Origin: CAVTJL01 sp963735065
GTDB lineage: Bacteria; Pseudomonadota; Alphaproteobacteria; Geminicoccales; Geminicoccaceae
Assembly (NCBI GenBank): GCA_963735065.1
Contig: CAVTJL010000006.1
Span: 190,378-254,377 of the forward strand
Length of the DNA: 64,000 nucleotides
Direction: 5' to 3'
Position 1 is the stretch's first letter, and each line of letters begins with the position of its first letter. The notes under the pieces were generated by a model. It worked only from the letters and a program-made list of their open reading frames with translations, ran no database searches and had not been told where the DNA came from. Position numbers and translations under genes: made by a program. Shown here piece after piece: positions 8,748-19,149 of this stretch.

Positions 8748-9533
8748 GTTCCGTTCTCCAAGCAGGTCCGACGCGGCCTGTTCTCGGCCGTCGACAGAGA
8801 TCCAATTGGGCCTTCGGCGCCGGTGCCACCAGCTGTTATGCTGCAATGCAGCAATGCGTGGTTGAGAGGGTCGGCCAGCACCCAATCGGGCGGCCGCCGG
8901 CAGGGGGCCGTCAGGGGCAGGGGGAGTGCCTGAGGAGCCTGGCCGTGATGGCAACCGAAGCCGCGGCCCCGGTCGGCGCCTTGGACCCGCACAAGCACCC
9001 TGATGCGGGTGCTCGGCCAGGAGGCCCCGCCCGGCGGGGTGGGCCTGCTCGACGGGACGCCACGCGAGGTCGGTCGGGATCGATCCTTGTCGACGATCCC
9101 CCTTGGGGCTCTACGGTTTCACCCGATCGTTCGACATCACGGCCGGCGGGCCGCCGGCGGCAGGCAAGCTGTCGCCCGGCCCGGGCGAGAAGGACGACAG
9201 TCACGGTGGGATGTCGGCCTTGCGCCGTGGCCGTGGCGAGTTGACGGGCCGTCTCAACCAGAGCGCTAGACGCGTCTGTTCCATGGCTCAACTCGCGAAC
9301 GACCTGCCTGATTTTCTTGTCGCCGCCGGCCTGGCGACCCGCCAGATTGGGTTGATTACCTGATTCTTCCAAGTATTCGTCTTGGCATATATTCGATTTA
9401 ATGATGTCATTGCGCGAGCTGGCAAATAAAAGCTCTTGCGCGATCTTGCCTGAATCCTATACATGCGGCCGGTTTTCGGACCTGCCCCGCGAGGCGGGGC
9501 AGCCGGCAAGAAAACGGGCCATGGAGATCGATC
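8748..9533. other. Long non-coding stretch upstream of the lysine cluster
   Basis: I see no convincing gene in these ~790 bases. Open frames exist on both strands (for example 8911-9372 minus), but they are Arg/Pro/Gly-rich with no family resemblance. The left part holds a short palindrome near the DUF1127 gene and a small GC hairpin at 9025-9039. The right part, about 9340-9470, is clearly AT-richer than the rest of the window, as expected of a promoter or transferred DNA. It contains the inverted repeats CCAAG/CTTGG (9369-9385) and AATGA/TCATT (9400-9411), a weak promoter-like TTGATT with TATTCG 16 bases on, and a 9-base-pair GC hairpin (9482-9502) just before the kamA start. Confidence 0.5.
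8839..8853. promoter_or_regulatory. Perfect 15-base palindrome upstream of the DUF1127 gene
   Basis: TGCTGCA and TGCAGCA arms around a single A, 92 bases upstream of the DUF1127 start codon. The symmetry is exact and the site lies in non-coding DNA, so an operator for a dimeric regulator is plausible. The regulator is unknown. Confidence 0.4.
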
Positions 9534-10850
9534 ATGCTGGATCTCGATCCGGGAGAGCTGTCGCACCCTCCAAGTACCGAGATTGCTGTGGAGGAGGCGC
9601 GCCCCGGCACCGCCGGCTCGAGGCGGGCGCCGGCACCGGGTGATCGTCCGCCCGCGAGCCGGGCGCGACGGCGCGAGGCCTTTCCCGTGGGGCCGGCGAC
9701 GCGGGCGTTCATGCGCCGCTTCTTCGCCGACACGAGCCGGGACGAGTGGAACGACTGGCGCTGGCAGGCCCGCAACAGGCTGCGCACGCTGGCGGCGCTG
9801 GAGCGGATCTTCGTCCTCAGCGAGGACGAGCGCTCGGCCGTGGAGCGCCACGAGGGCTCCCTGCCGCTCGGCATCACTCCCTATTATGCGTCGCTGATGG
9901 ACCGCGAGGATCCCTCGGACGGGCTGCGGCGCACGCATATCCCGACCGGCGACGAGTACCTCAAGAGCCCGGGCGAGGCCGACGATCCGCTGGGCGAGGA
10001 TGTCCATTCGCCGGTGCCGGGGCTGGTCCATCGCTATCCCGACCGGGTCCTGTTCCTGACGACGGGTTTCTGCTCGACCTACTGCCGCTACTGCACGCGC
10101 TCGCGGATGGTCGGCGAGGCGGGAGGCGAGTACCACTTCTCCACCTCGCAATGGGAGCGGGCGCTCGGCTACATCGAGGCTCATCCCGAGGTCCGGGACG
10201 TGCTGGTCTCCGGTGGCGATCCGCTGACGCTGGGCGACGACAAGCTCGACTGGCTGCTCGGGCGCCTGCGGGCCATCAAGCATGTCGAGTTCGTGCGGAT
10301 GGGCACGAAGGTGCCCGTGGTGTTGCCGCAGCGCATCACGCGCGCTCTCGTGCGCGTGCTGAGGCGGCATCGGCCCGTCTGGCTCAGCCTGCACCTGACC
10401 CATCCGGCAGAGCTTACGCCCGAGGTGACGGAGGGCTTCGCCCGCCTCGCCGATGCCGGCCTCCCGCTCGGCTCGCAGACCGTGCTCCTGAAGGGCGTCA
10501 ACGACAGCGTCGAGGTCCTGAAGCCGCTGTTCCACGGCCTGCTGAAGCGCCGTGTCAGGCCCTACTATCTCTTCCAGTGCGATCCGATCACCGGCTCGGC
10601 CCACTTCCGCACGCCGGTCGAGAAGGGGCTCGAGATCCTGAAGGGGCTGCGCGGTCACACCACGGGCTATGCCGTGCCGGCCTTCGTGATCGACGCGCCG
10701 GGCGGCGGCGGCAAGGTCCAGCTCGTGCCGGACCAGCTGGTCGGGCGCGACGGCGACAACCTCGTCTTCCGCAACTTCGAGGGCAAGCTCTACACCTACC
10801 CCGATCCGGAGGGCCGGCTCGCCGCCGGCCGCAGCGTGGAGGCTGCGTGA
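9534..10850 (+). CDS. kamA: Lysine 2,3-aminomutase (KamA/AblA family, radical SAM, PLP)
   Basis: A 438-residue radical SAM enzyme that interconverts L-lysine and L-beta-lysine. The [4Fe-4S] ligands are C180, C184 and C187 in FCSTYCRYCTRSR. K394 in APGGGGK is the expected PLP Schiff-base lysine. D350 (QCD) and D387 (VIDAPG) correspond to the two aspartates that hold the epsilon-amine of lysine in the clostridial enzyme, which supports lysine as substrate. Length is close to KamA (~416) and well above EpmB (~340), so free lysine is likelier than EF-P as target. The Pro/Arg-rich N-terminal ~50 residues look like a non-conserved extension. Its stop overlaps the next start by one base (TGATG); it heads the five-gene unit. 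Confidence 0.88.
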   Translation: MLDLDPGELSHPPSTEIAVEEARPGTAGSRRAPAPGDRPPASRARRREAFPVGPATRAFMRRFFADTSRDEWNDWRWQARNRLRTLAALERIFVLSEDERSAVERHEGSLPLGITPYYASLMDREDPSDGLRRTHIPTGDEYLKSPGEADDPLGEDVHSPVPGLVHRYPDRVLFLTTGFCSTYCRYCTRSRMVGEAGGEYHFSTSQWERALGYIEAHPEVRDVLVSGGDPLTLGDDKLDWLLGRLRAIKHVEFVRMGTKVPVVLPQRITRALVRVLRRHRPVWLSLHLTHPAELTPEVTEGFARLADAGLPLGSQTVLLKGVNDSVEVLKPLFHGLLKRRVRPYYLFQCDPITGSAHFRTPVEKGLEILKGLRGHTTGYAVPAFVIDAPGGGGKVQLVPDQLVGRDGDNLVFRNFEGKLYTYPDPEGRLAAGRSVEAA

Positions 10851-11857
10851 TGCGGATCGGGATCACCTACGATCTGAAGGACGACTATCTGGCCATGGGT
10901 CTCGACGAGGAGGCCGTGGCGGAGCTCGATTCGATCGAGACGATCGAGGCGATCGAGGCCGAGCTCGCGGGCCTCGGGCATGTGACCGACCGGATCGGCC
11001 ATGTCCGCCAGCTCGTCCTGCGCCTGGCGCGCGGCGACAGCTGGGATCTCGTCTTCAACATCTGCGAGGGGCTCGCGGGCCGCTCGCGCGAGGCGCAGGT
11101 GCCGGCGCTGCTCGAGGCCTACGGCATTCCCTATACCTTCGCCGATCCGCTCGTCATGGCGGCCACGCTCGACAAGGCGGTGGCCAAGCGGATCGTTCGA
11201 GACCACGGGCTGGCCACAGCGCCCTTTGCCGTCGTCGCCAGCGCGGCCGATGTCGAGCGGGTGGACCTGCCGCTGCCGCTCTTTGCCAAGCCCGTGGCCG
11301 AGGGGACCGGCAAGGGGATCTCGCCGCGCTCGTGGATCAGGGACCGCCGCGAGCTCGTGCCTTGCGTGGCCGAGCTGATCGCCGCCTTCCGCCAGCCCGT
11401 GCTCGTCGAGAGCTATCTTCCCGGTCGCGAGTTCACGGTGGGCATCGTCGGCACGGGCGCCGAGGCGCGGGTCATCGGCACGATGGAGATCCTGCTTCTC
11501 GCGGCCGCCGAGCCCGGTGCCTATTCCTACGTCAACAAGGAGCACTACGAGGACCGGGTCCGCTATCGCCTCGTCGACGATGAGGAGGCGCGGGCGGCGA
11601 CGGCGCTGGCGCTCGCCTGCTACACGGCGCTCGAGTGCGCGGACGTGGGTCGCGTCGATCTGAGGTCGGACGCGCAGGGACGGCCGCATTTCCTCGAGGT
11701 GAACCCGCTGCCCGGGCTCAACCCGCGGCGATCCGATCTGCCGATCCTCGCCGGCATGGTCGGCATGAGCTACGGCGCGCTGATCGGCGCCATCCTCGAG
11801 AGCGCGGTCGGGCGTCAGGGCCTCGCCCGGAACGCATGGCCGAGGCGGGCGGCGTGA
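10850..11857 (+). CDS. ATP-grasp ligase, D-alanine-D-alanine ligase-like (first copy)
   Basis: A 335-residue ATP-grasp enzyme of the Ddl superfamily, which forms an amide between two amino-acid-like substrates through an acyl-phosphate. Visible are the N-terminal RIGITYDLKDDY, the ATP lysine region PLFAKPVAEGTGKGI, EFTVGIVG in the grasp, the Mg-binding FLEVNPLPGLNP near the C-terminus, and SYGALI. It is too divergent and oddly placed to be the cell-wall Ddl. Coupled to kamA by a one-base overlap and to the next ligase by a GTGA overlap, it probably ligates the amino acid made by KamA or a related amine; the true substrate is unknown. Confidence 0.82.
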   Translation: MRIGITYDLKDDYLAMGLDEEAVAELDSIETIEAIEAELAGLGHVTDRIGHVRQLVLRLARGDSWDLVFNICEGLAGRSREAQVPALLEAYGIPYTFADPLVMAATLDKAVAKRIVRDHGLATAPFAVVASAADVERVDLPLPLFAKPVAEGTGKGISPRSWIRDRRELVPCVAELIAAFRQPVLVESYLPGREFTVGIVGTGAEARVIGTMEILLLAAAEPGAYSYVNKEHYEDRVRYRLVDDEEARAATALALACYTALECADVGRVDLRSDAQGRPHFLEVNPLPGLNPRRSDLPILAGMVGMSYGALIGAILESAVGRQGLARNAWPRRAA

Positions 11858-12850
11858 GCGGCAGGCAGTCGGCGCGGCGCGCGGTCATCCTGCACAGCGC
11901 CGTCCCCGACGGCGCGCCGCCCGACGAGCAGGACACGCTCGTCCAGGTCGAGGAGATCAGAGGGCTGCTGCACGAGCTGGGCTACGCGGTCGCGGCACGC
12001 GGCGTGGGCCTCGATCTTCGCCCGCTGGCCACGCTCGCCCGGGGCGAGGGCGCGCTCGTCGTCAACCTCGTCGAGACCATCGGCGGCAGCTCCAGGCTCG
12101 CCCATATCGTGCCGGCGGTGCTCGAGGCGCAGGGCATCCGCTTCACGGGCTGCCCGTCCGCGGCCATCGCCTCTTGCGACGACAAGCTGCGCATGAAGCG
12201 CCTGGCCCGGGCGGCCGGCCTGCCGACGCCGGACTGGCTCGAGGATGCGTCCGCGCTCGGTCGAGCGGACGGGTGCCTACATCGTCAAGGCCGTCCACGA
12301 GCATGCCTCGTGCGGCCTCGACGAGGGCTCCGTCGTCTCCGGGGAGGCGGTGGGCGCGCGCCTCGAGGCGATGCGCCGGCAACATGGCGGCGCGTGGCTC
12401 GCCGAGCGCTTCGTCGACGGCCGGGAGTTCAACCTGTCGCTGCTGGGCTCCTCCGACAGGCCGGAGCTCTTGCCGATAGCGGAGATCGACTTTCGGGACT
12501 TTCCGGCCGGGCGGGCGCCGATCGTCGACTATGCGGCCAAGTGGGATCCCCAGGATCCTGGCTACAAGGGCTCGCCCCGCACCTTCGAGCCGCGCGCGGG
12601 TGACGGGCCGCTCCGCCGCCGGCTGGGGGCGATCGCGCTCGCCGCCTGGGAGGTCTTCGGCCTTGCCGGCTATGCGCGGGTCGACCTGCGGGTCGATGCG
12701 GCGGGCGAGCCCTGGCTCATCGACGTCAACGCCAATCCCTGTCTTGCCGCCGACGCGGGCTTCATGGCGGCTGCGGCCGAGGCTTCCCTTGCGCCACGTG
12801 ACGTGCTCGGCCGCCTCGTCGAGGCGGCGCAGGCACCGGTGACGGGCTAG
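11854..12850 (+). CDS. ATP-grasp ligase, D-Ala-D-Ala ligase-like (second copy), apparent frameshift
   Basis: A second Ddl-like ligase of ~330 residues read in two frames. The first frame (from GTG 11854, or ATG 11836) gives RRAVILHSAVPDG through LKMKR-type and GLPTPDWLEDASALGRADG; the second (to 12850) continues AYIVKAVHEHASCGLDEG, FNLSLLG and the metal-binding WLIDVNANPCL. The junction is at the GGG of 12271-12273: dropping one G joins ADG to AYIVKAVHEHAS and restores a complete ATP-grasp fold. Either the gene is a recent pseudogene or the base is a sequence error; two other genes in the window show the same kind of lesion, so I favour error. Sits between the first ligase and the GNAT-HDAC fusion. 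Confidence 0.78.
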
Positions 12851-12863
12851 CCCGGAACGCTCG

Positions 12864-15173
12864 ATGTTTCGCATCCGCCGTGTTCTCGATGGTGGAACGG
12901 ATGCCAACCGCGCGGTGATCGGCGAGGCTCAGGCCATCCTTCGCGCCCAGTTCCGCGGCATGCCCGAGCGGGACATCCTGAAGCTTCCGGACCTGCTGCG
13001 CGATCCGGTCAAGCATCGCTTCCGCTCGATCCTGCTGGCGGCGGAGGACGGAAGGGATCGCCTGCGCGGCTTTGCGCTGCTCATGCACGCGACCGACCTC
13101 GGCTTCTGCTTTCTCGACGTGATCTCGGCAGCGCCCGGGGCCAGCGGCAGGGGCATCGGCGGCGCCCTCTACGAGCGTGTCCGCGAGGAGGCGGCGCAGA
13201 CCGGCGCTGCCGCGCTCTTCTTCGAATGCCTGCCCGACGATCCGGCGCTGTCGCGCGATCCCGTCATCCGGCAGGAGAACGCCGCGCGCCTGCGCTTCTA
13301 CGAGCGCTTCGGGGCGCGGCCGATCATCGGCACGGCCTACGAGACGCCGCTCGAGCCGGGCGACGACAACCCGCCCTATCTGATGCTGGACAGCCTGGGC
13401 AGGGACGCGCTGCCCTCGCAGGAGCAGGTCCGGCGCATGGTGCGGGCCATCCTCGAGCGCAAGTACGGGCACATCTGCTCGCCCGACTACATCCGCCGCG
13501 TCGTCGCCTCGTTCGCGGACGATCCGGTGCGTCTGCGGCCCTTCCGCTACCTCAAGCGCCGGCGGCCGCACCTCGGCGCCGTCCAGCATCTGCGGGCCGA
13601 CCGGTTCCTTCTCGTCGTCAACGACAAGCACGACATCCATCACGTGCGCGAGCGCGGCTATGTCGAGGCGCCGATCCGCATCGCCTCGATCCTGGGCGAG
13701 CTCGAGCGCCTGGAGTTCTTCGAGCGCGTGCCGCGCCGGCACTTCGCGGAAAGCCACATCCGGGCCGTGCACGACGGCCGGCTCGTCGACTATCTCGAGC
13801 GCACCTGCAAGGAGCTGGGCACCGAGCGCTCGCTCTATCCTTATGTCTTCCCGGTGCGCAACAAGGCGCGGCCGCCGCGCGAGCGCTCGGTTCTGGCCGG
13901 CTATTACTGCATCGACACCTTCACGCCGCTCAACGCCAACGCATGGCTGGCCGCACGCTCGGCGGCCGACTGCGCGCTCACCGCGGCCGAGCGGGTGCTC
14001 GAGGGCCACCCCGTGGCCTACGCCCTCGTCCGACCTCCCGGCCACCATGCCGAGCGCGGCACGTTCGGCGGCTTCTGCTATCTCTGCAACGGCGCCATCG
14101 CCGCCAACTATCTGAGCCGCCACGGCCGCGTCGCCATCCTCGACATCGACTACCACCACGGCAACGGCCAGCAGGACATCTTCCTCGAGCGCCGCGATGT
14201 CCTCACCGTGTCGATCCACGGCGCGCCCAGCTTCGCCTACCCCTACTTCACCGGCTTCGCGGACGAGACGGGCATCGGCCCGGGCGCCGGCTACAATCTC
14301 AACCTGCCGCTGCCCGAGACGATCACGCCTGCCGAGTATGCCGAGGCGCTGGCGCGCGCGCTGCGGCGCATCCGGCGCTTCGATCCCGCCTACCTGGTCC
14401 TGTCTCTCGGCTTCGACACGGGCAGGGGCGATCCTACCGGCACCTGGTCCAACGGGCCGTCCGACTTTTTCCAGATCGGCCAGGCCATCGGGGCTGCCGG
14501 CTATCCGACCTGCATCGTCCAGGAGGGCGGCTATCGCGTCCGCACGCTGGGCGCCAATGCCCGCCGCTTCTTCCTCGGCCTCTACGAGGGCGTGCGCTCG
14601 GCCAGGGCCGCGGGCGCCACGCGGGCCGCGCGTCCGCCGCGCGTCCGTCCGTCCGTTCCGCCAGCGCTCGAATGGCGCGACGCCGTGCGCGAGAGCGATG
14701 TCGAGAGAATCCGCTCGATCGTCGCCCGCTCGGGCATGTTCACGACCGAGGAGATCGGGGTGTCGGTGGAGCTGGCGGAAGCCTGTGTCGCCCAGGGGGC
14801 ATCCGCGAGCGGCTACCACTTCACCCTGGCCGAGGGCGGCGATCAGCTCCTGGGCTATGCCTGCTACGGCCCGATCCCCGGCGCCGATGGCCGCTTCGAT
14901 CTCTACTGGATCGTCGTGCGTGACGACCTCAAGGGGAAGGGCGTCGGCCGCGCCATCCTCGAGCGGGTCGAGGCGAAGGTGCGGGCCGCCGGCGGCGACC
15001 GCCTCTATGCCGAGACCTCGACGGCCGAGCATTACCGGCCGACGCGCCAGTTCTACCAACGCACCGGCTTCAGGCGGGCGGCCGAGCTTCCCGACTTCTA
15101 TCGGCCGGGCGACGGCAAGGCGATCTACCTGAAGCTCTTGGGCAACGGTCAGCAGAATGGGGCCAAGCCATGA
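12864..15173 (+). CDS. GNAT - histone deacetylase-like amidohydrolase - GNAT fusion protein
   Basis: A 769-residue three-domain protein. Residues ~1-175: an acetyltransferase-like domain, with the beta4/P-loop region ISAAPGASGRGIGGAL (87-102) and RLRFYERFGA. Residues ~235-580: a class II HDAC/acetylpolyamine amidohydrolase domain with an intact active site, namely the H394-H395 dyad in RPPGHHAE, zinc ligands D429 and H431 in DIDYHHGNG and D518 in LSLGFD, and Y557 in EGGY. Residues ~600-760: a second GNAT with WIVVRDDLKGKGVGRAIL and RQFYQRTGF. So one chain carries predicted N-acetylation and N-deacetylation of amines. The second GNAT could resemble AblB, which acetylates beta-lysine; this is inference. 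It overlaps the SET gene by 4 bases. The ATG at 12864 has only a weak ribosome site. Confidence 0.85.
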   Translation: MFRIRRVLDGGTDANRAVIGEAQAILRAQFRGMPERDILKLPDLLRDPVKHRFRSILLAAEDGRDRLRGFALLMHATDLGFCFLDVISAAPGASGRGIGGALYERVREEAAQTGAAALFFECLPDDPALSRDPVIRQENAARLRFYERFGARPIIGTAYETPLEPGDDNPPYLMLDSLGRDALPSQEQVRRMVRAILERKYGHICSPDYIRRVVASFADDPVRLRPFRYLKRRRPHLGAVQHLRADRFLLVVNDKHDIHHVRERGYVEAPIRIASILGELERLEFFERVPRRHFAESHIRAVHDGRLVDYLERTCKELGTERSLYPYVFPVRNKARPPRERSVLAGYYCIDTFTPLNANAWLAARSAADCALTAAERVLEGHPVAYALVRPPGHHAERGTFGGFCYLCNGAIAANYLSRHGRVAILDIDYHHGNGQQDIFLERRDVLTVSIHGAPSFAYPYFTGFADETGIGPGAGYNLNLPLPETITPAEYAEALARALRRIRRFDPAYLVLSLGFDTGRGDPTGTWSNGPSDFFQIGQAIGAAGYPTCIVQEGGYRVRTLGANARRFFLGLYEGVRSARAAGATRAARPPRVRPSVPPALEWRDAVRESDVERIRSIVARSGMFTTEEIGVSVELAEACVAQGASASGYHFTLAEGGDQLLGYACYGPIPGADGRFDLYWIVVRDDLKGKGVGRAILERVEAKVRAAGGDRLYAETSTAEHYRPTRQFYQRTGFRRAAELPDFYRPGDGKAIYLKLLGNGQQNGAKP

Positions 15174-15547
15174 ACCTCGGTGCCGTGAGGGTCGCCGTGA
15201 TCCCGCGCAAAGGGCGAGGCGTCGTCGCCGCGAGGCGGCTCCATGCCGGCGAGGAGGTCGATCTCTGCCCGGTGATCGAGCTCACCGGCGACGACTGCGA
15301 CCGTCTGGAGGAGACGACGCTCGGCCACTATTACTTCGCGCATCCGACGAGCAAGGATCACGGCTGCTTCGTCCTCGGCACCGCGGCCCTGCTCAACCAT
15401 GCCGACCCCTCGAACATCCGCCTCGACTGGCGCAGCGAGGGCGAGCTCGGCTGGGTCGTCGCGATGATCGCCAAGGCCGAGATCGCCCAGGGCGAGGAGC
15501 TCACCTACAACTATGCCTGCCCGCTCTGGTTCGAGCCGGCCACCTGA
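15170..15547 (+). CDS. SET-domain protein (lysine N-methyltransferase-like)
   Basis: A compact 125-residue SET domain with no pre- or post-SET region. The N-terminal GRGVVAARRLHAGEEV is the usual first SET strand pair, LLNHADPSN (N76-H77) matches the NHS motif that binds S-adenosylmethionine, and GEELTYNYA (108-116) gives the C-terminal pseudoknot with the catalytic-type Tyr. Such proteins transfer methyl groups to lysine side chains. Its start overlaps the fusion gene's stop (ATGA), so it is made together with the acetylation enzymes. The target, whether protein lysine or a small lysine-like molecule, is unknown. Confidence 0.82.
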   Translation: MNLGAVRVAVIPRKGRGVVAARRLHAGEEVDLCPVIELTGDDCDRLEETTLGHYYFAHPTSKDHGCFVLGTAALLNHADPSNIRLDWRSEGELGWVVAMIAKAEIAQGEELTYNYACPLWFEPAT

Positions 15548-15570
15548 CGAAGGCGCAGCGCCGCCGTCAG
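15544..15570. terminator. Stem-loop at the convergent ends of the SET and DUF1850 genes
   Basis: CTGACG (15544-15549) and CGTCAG (15565-15570) flank an inner GGCGC-A-GCGCC hairpin and span both stop codons of the converging genes. The symmetry suits a bidirectional transcription stop, but there is no T-run. Confidence 0.4.
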
Positions 15571-15937
15571 GGGCAGGGCTGGACGATGACGGGCGGGCTC
15601 GTCGGCGGCAGGTCGAGGATCTGGCCCAGGGTGCGGCACGTGCCGTCCGCGCAGAGCTTCCAGTCGGCGGTGGCGCCGGAGCGGGCGAGCGTCACGCTGG
15701 GCAGCGGCGGCAGATGCGGGCGGTAGTGCCAGACGCCGTTCTCGAAGGTGGCGCCTTCCGGCACCGTCATGCCGGCGCCGCTGCCTTCCACCGAGGCATC
15801 GACGAGCACGAGCTGGCCCTTCTCGATGCGCCAATGCTCCGTCCAGGGGATCTTCTCGACCGAGTGGGTCCAGACGAGGGTGAAGGCGGCGATCGCCAGG
15901 CGCGCCTTGGCGGCGCCGGCGGCGAGGCAAAGGGCGC

Positions 15938-15941
<4 letters not shown>
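15567..15941 (-). CDS. DUF1850 protein linked to TAXI-TRAP permease
   Basis: A 124-residue protein of the DUF1850 family, seen in FTLVWTHSVEKIPWTEHWRI, VEGSGAGMTVPEGA and WHYRP. Members almost always sit next to fused 4TM/12TM TRAP permeases; their role is unknown. The N-terminal 20 residues (MSALCLAAGAAKARLAIAAF) look like a membrane anchor or signal. The start overlaps the permease stop by 4 bases (ATGA), so the two are translationally coupled. Confidence 0.82.
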
Positions 15942-18013
<2,072 letters not shown>

Positions 18014-18074
18014 GGCCGCACGTCCTGCCGCCTCGGCGCCATGCCGGATGGATGCTCAGTGCCTTGTCCGGCAA

Positions 18075-19040
18075 TCAGAGCATCTTCTTTTCCTTGTAGT
18101 ACCGCTCGGCTCCCGGATGCAGTGGGATCGGCATGCCCTTGAGCGCATTCTCGAGCTTGATGCCCGCCGCTGCCGAATGCGCAGCCTTGAGCTCGTCCAG
18201 GTGATCGAAGACGCCTGCGGTCATGCCATAGGCGATGTCGTCCGAGACCCCCTCGCGGGTGACGAGGAAGTTCGGCACGCCCGCCGTCGTCACGTCCGCG
18301 TCCTGCCCGTCATAGGTGCCGGCCGGGATCGTCGCGGCGAAGTAGGGGGCTCCCACCTTCTCGATGATGGCAGACGGGATCTCGACGATCTGGATCGGCA
18401 CGCTGGCGGCGAGGTCGCGGATCGACGCCACGCCCAATCCGGCCGACTGCAGGGTCGCGTCGAGCTGCCGGTTCTTCATGAGCTCGACGGACTCGCCGAA
18501 CGGCAGATACTCGACCTTGCCCAGGTCCTCATAGGTGATCCCCGCCGCGGCCAGGATCGTGCGCGCATTGAGCTCGGTGCCGGACTTGGGCGCGCCGACG
18601 GACACACGCTTGCCCTTGAGGTCCTCCAGCGTCTTGATGCCCGAGTCCTTGCTCGCGACGAGCTGGATGTAGTTCGCATAGATGGCGGCGATGCCGCGCA
18701 GCTTCTTGAGCGGCGCCTTGAAGCCGACCTCGGTGTTGCCGGCCCAGGCGTCACGCAGCGAATCGCCCAGCGTGAAGGCCAGCTCGCCCTTGCCGGCGTT
18801 GAGAAGGTTGAGGTTCTCGACCGACGCCTTGGTCGACTGCACCGAGGGGCGCGTGCCGGGGATGGTGTCGCCGAAGATCTTCGATAGGGCCACGCCGAGC
18901 GGATAGTACACGCCCGACGTGCCGCCCGTGAGGATCGTGATGTACTCCTCGGCGCTGGCCGCCCGGGCTCCGAGAAGGAGCGGGACGGCGCTGATGCCGG
19001 TCAGCAGGCTCAGGGTGGAGCGACGGGAGAGACGGGCCAT
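18075..19040 (-). CDS. TAXI-family TRAP substrate-binding protein
   Basis: A 321-residue periplasmic receptor. From ATG 19040 it begins MARLSRRSTLSLLTGISAVP, a cleavable signal ending near ARAASA. The TAXI signature region is ITILTGGTSGVYYPLGVAL, followed by STKASVENLNLLNAGKGELA and the GKRVSVGAPKSGTELNAR stretch. The GTG four codons upstream (19052) is the alternative start, but ATG has an AGG at suitable spacing. First gene of the TAXI operon, 61 bases ahead of the permease. Confidence 0.92.
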   Translation of the reverse strand: MARLSRRSTLSLLTGISAVPLLLGARAASAEEYITILTGGTSGVYYPLGVALSKIFGDTIPGTRPSVQSTKASVENLNLLNAGKGELAFTLGDSLRDAWAGNTEVGFKAPLKKLRGIAAIYANYIQLVASKDSGIKTLEDLKGKRVSVGAPKSGTELNARTILAAAGITYEDLGKVEYLPFGESVELMKNRQLDATLQSAGLGVASIRDLAASVPIQIVEIPSAIIEKVGAPYFAATIPAGTYDGQDADVTTAGVPNFLVTREGVSDDIAYGMTAGVFDHLDELKAAHSAAAGIKLENALKGMPIPLHPGAERYYKEKKML

Positions 19041-19149
19041 GAATTGCCTCACTGCTGATTGATTTGATCCGCGTTGCTGGCGGCGATGGACGCGCTGTCA
19101 CCTGTCCTCATACTGGCGAGGACGGCCGAGGTCGAGATCTGCGGCGCGC

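Noticed and set aside
8911..9372. 153-codon open frame on the minus strand
   Set aside because: Arg/Pro/Gly-rich with no family resemblance and no ribosome site; a by-product of high GC content.
9534..10850. EpmB (EF-P beta-lysylation) instead of KamA
   Set aside because: Length 438, both lysine-binding Asp present and no efp, epmA or epmC nearby; KamA/AblA fits better.
12864..15173. Two separate genes fused by a sequencing error
   Set aside because: All three domains are in one uninterrupted frame with clear linkers and no internal stop, so a genuine fusion is the simpler reading.
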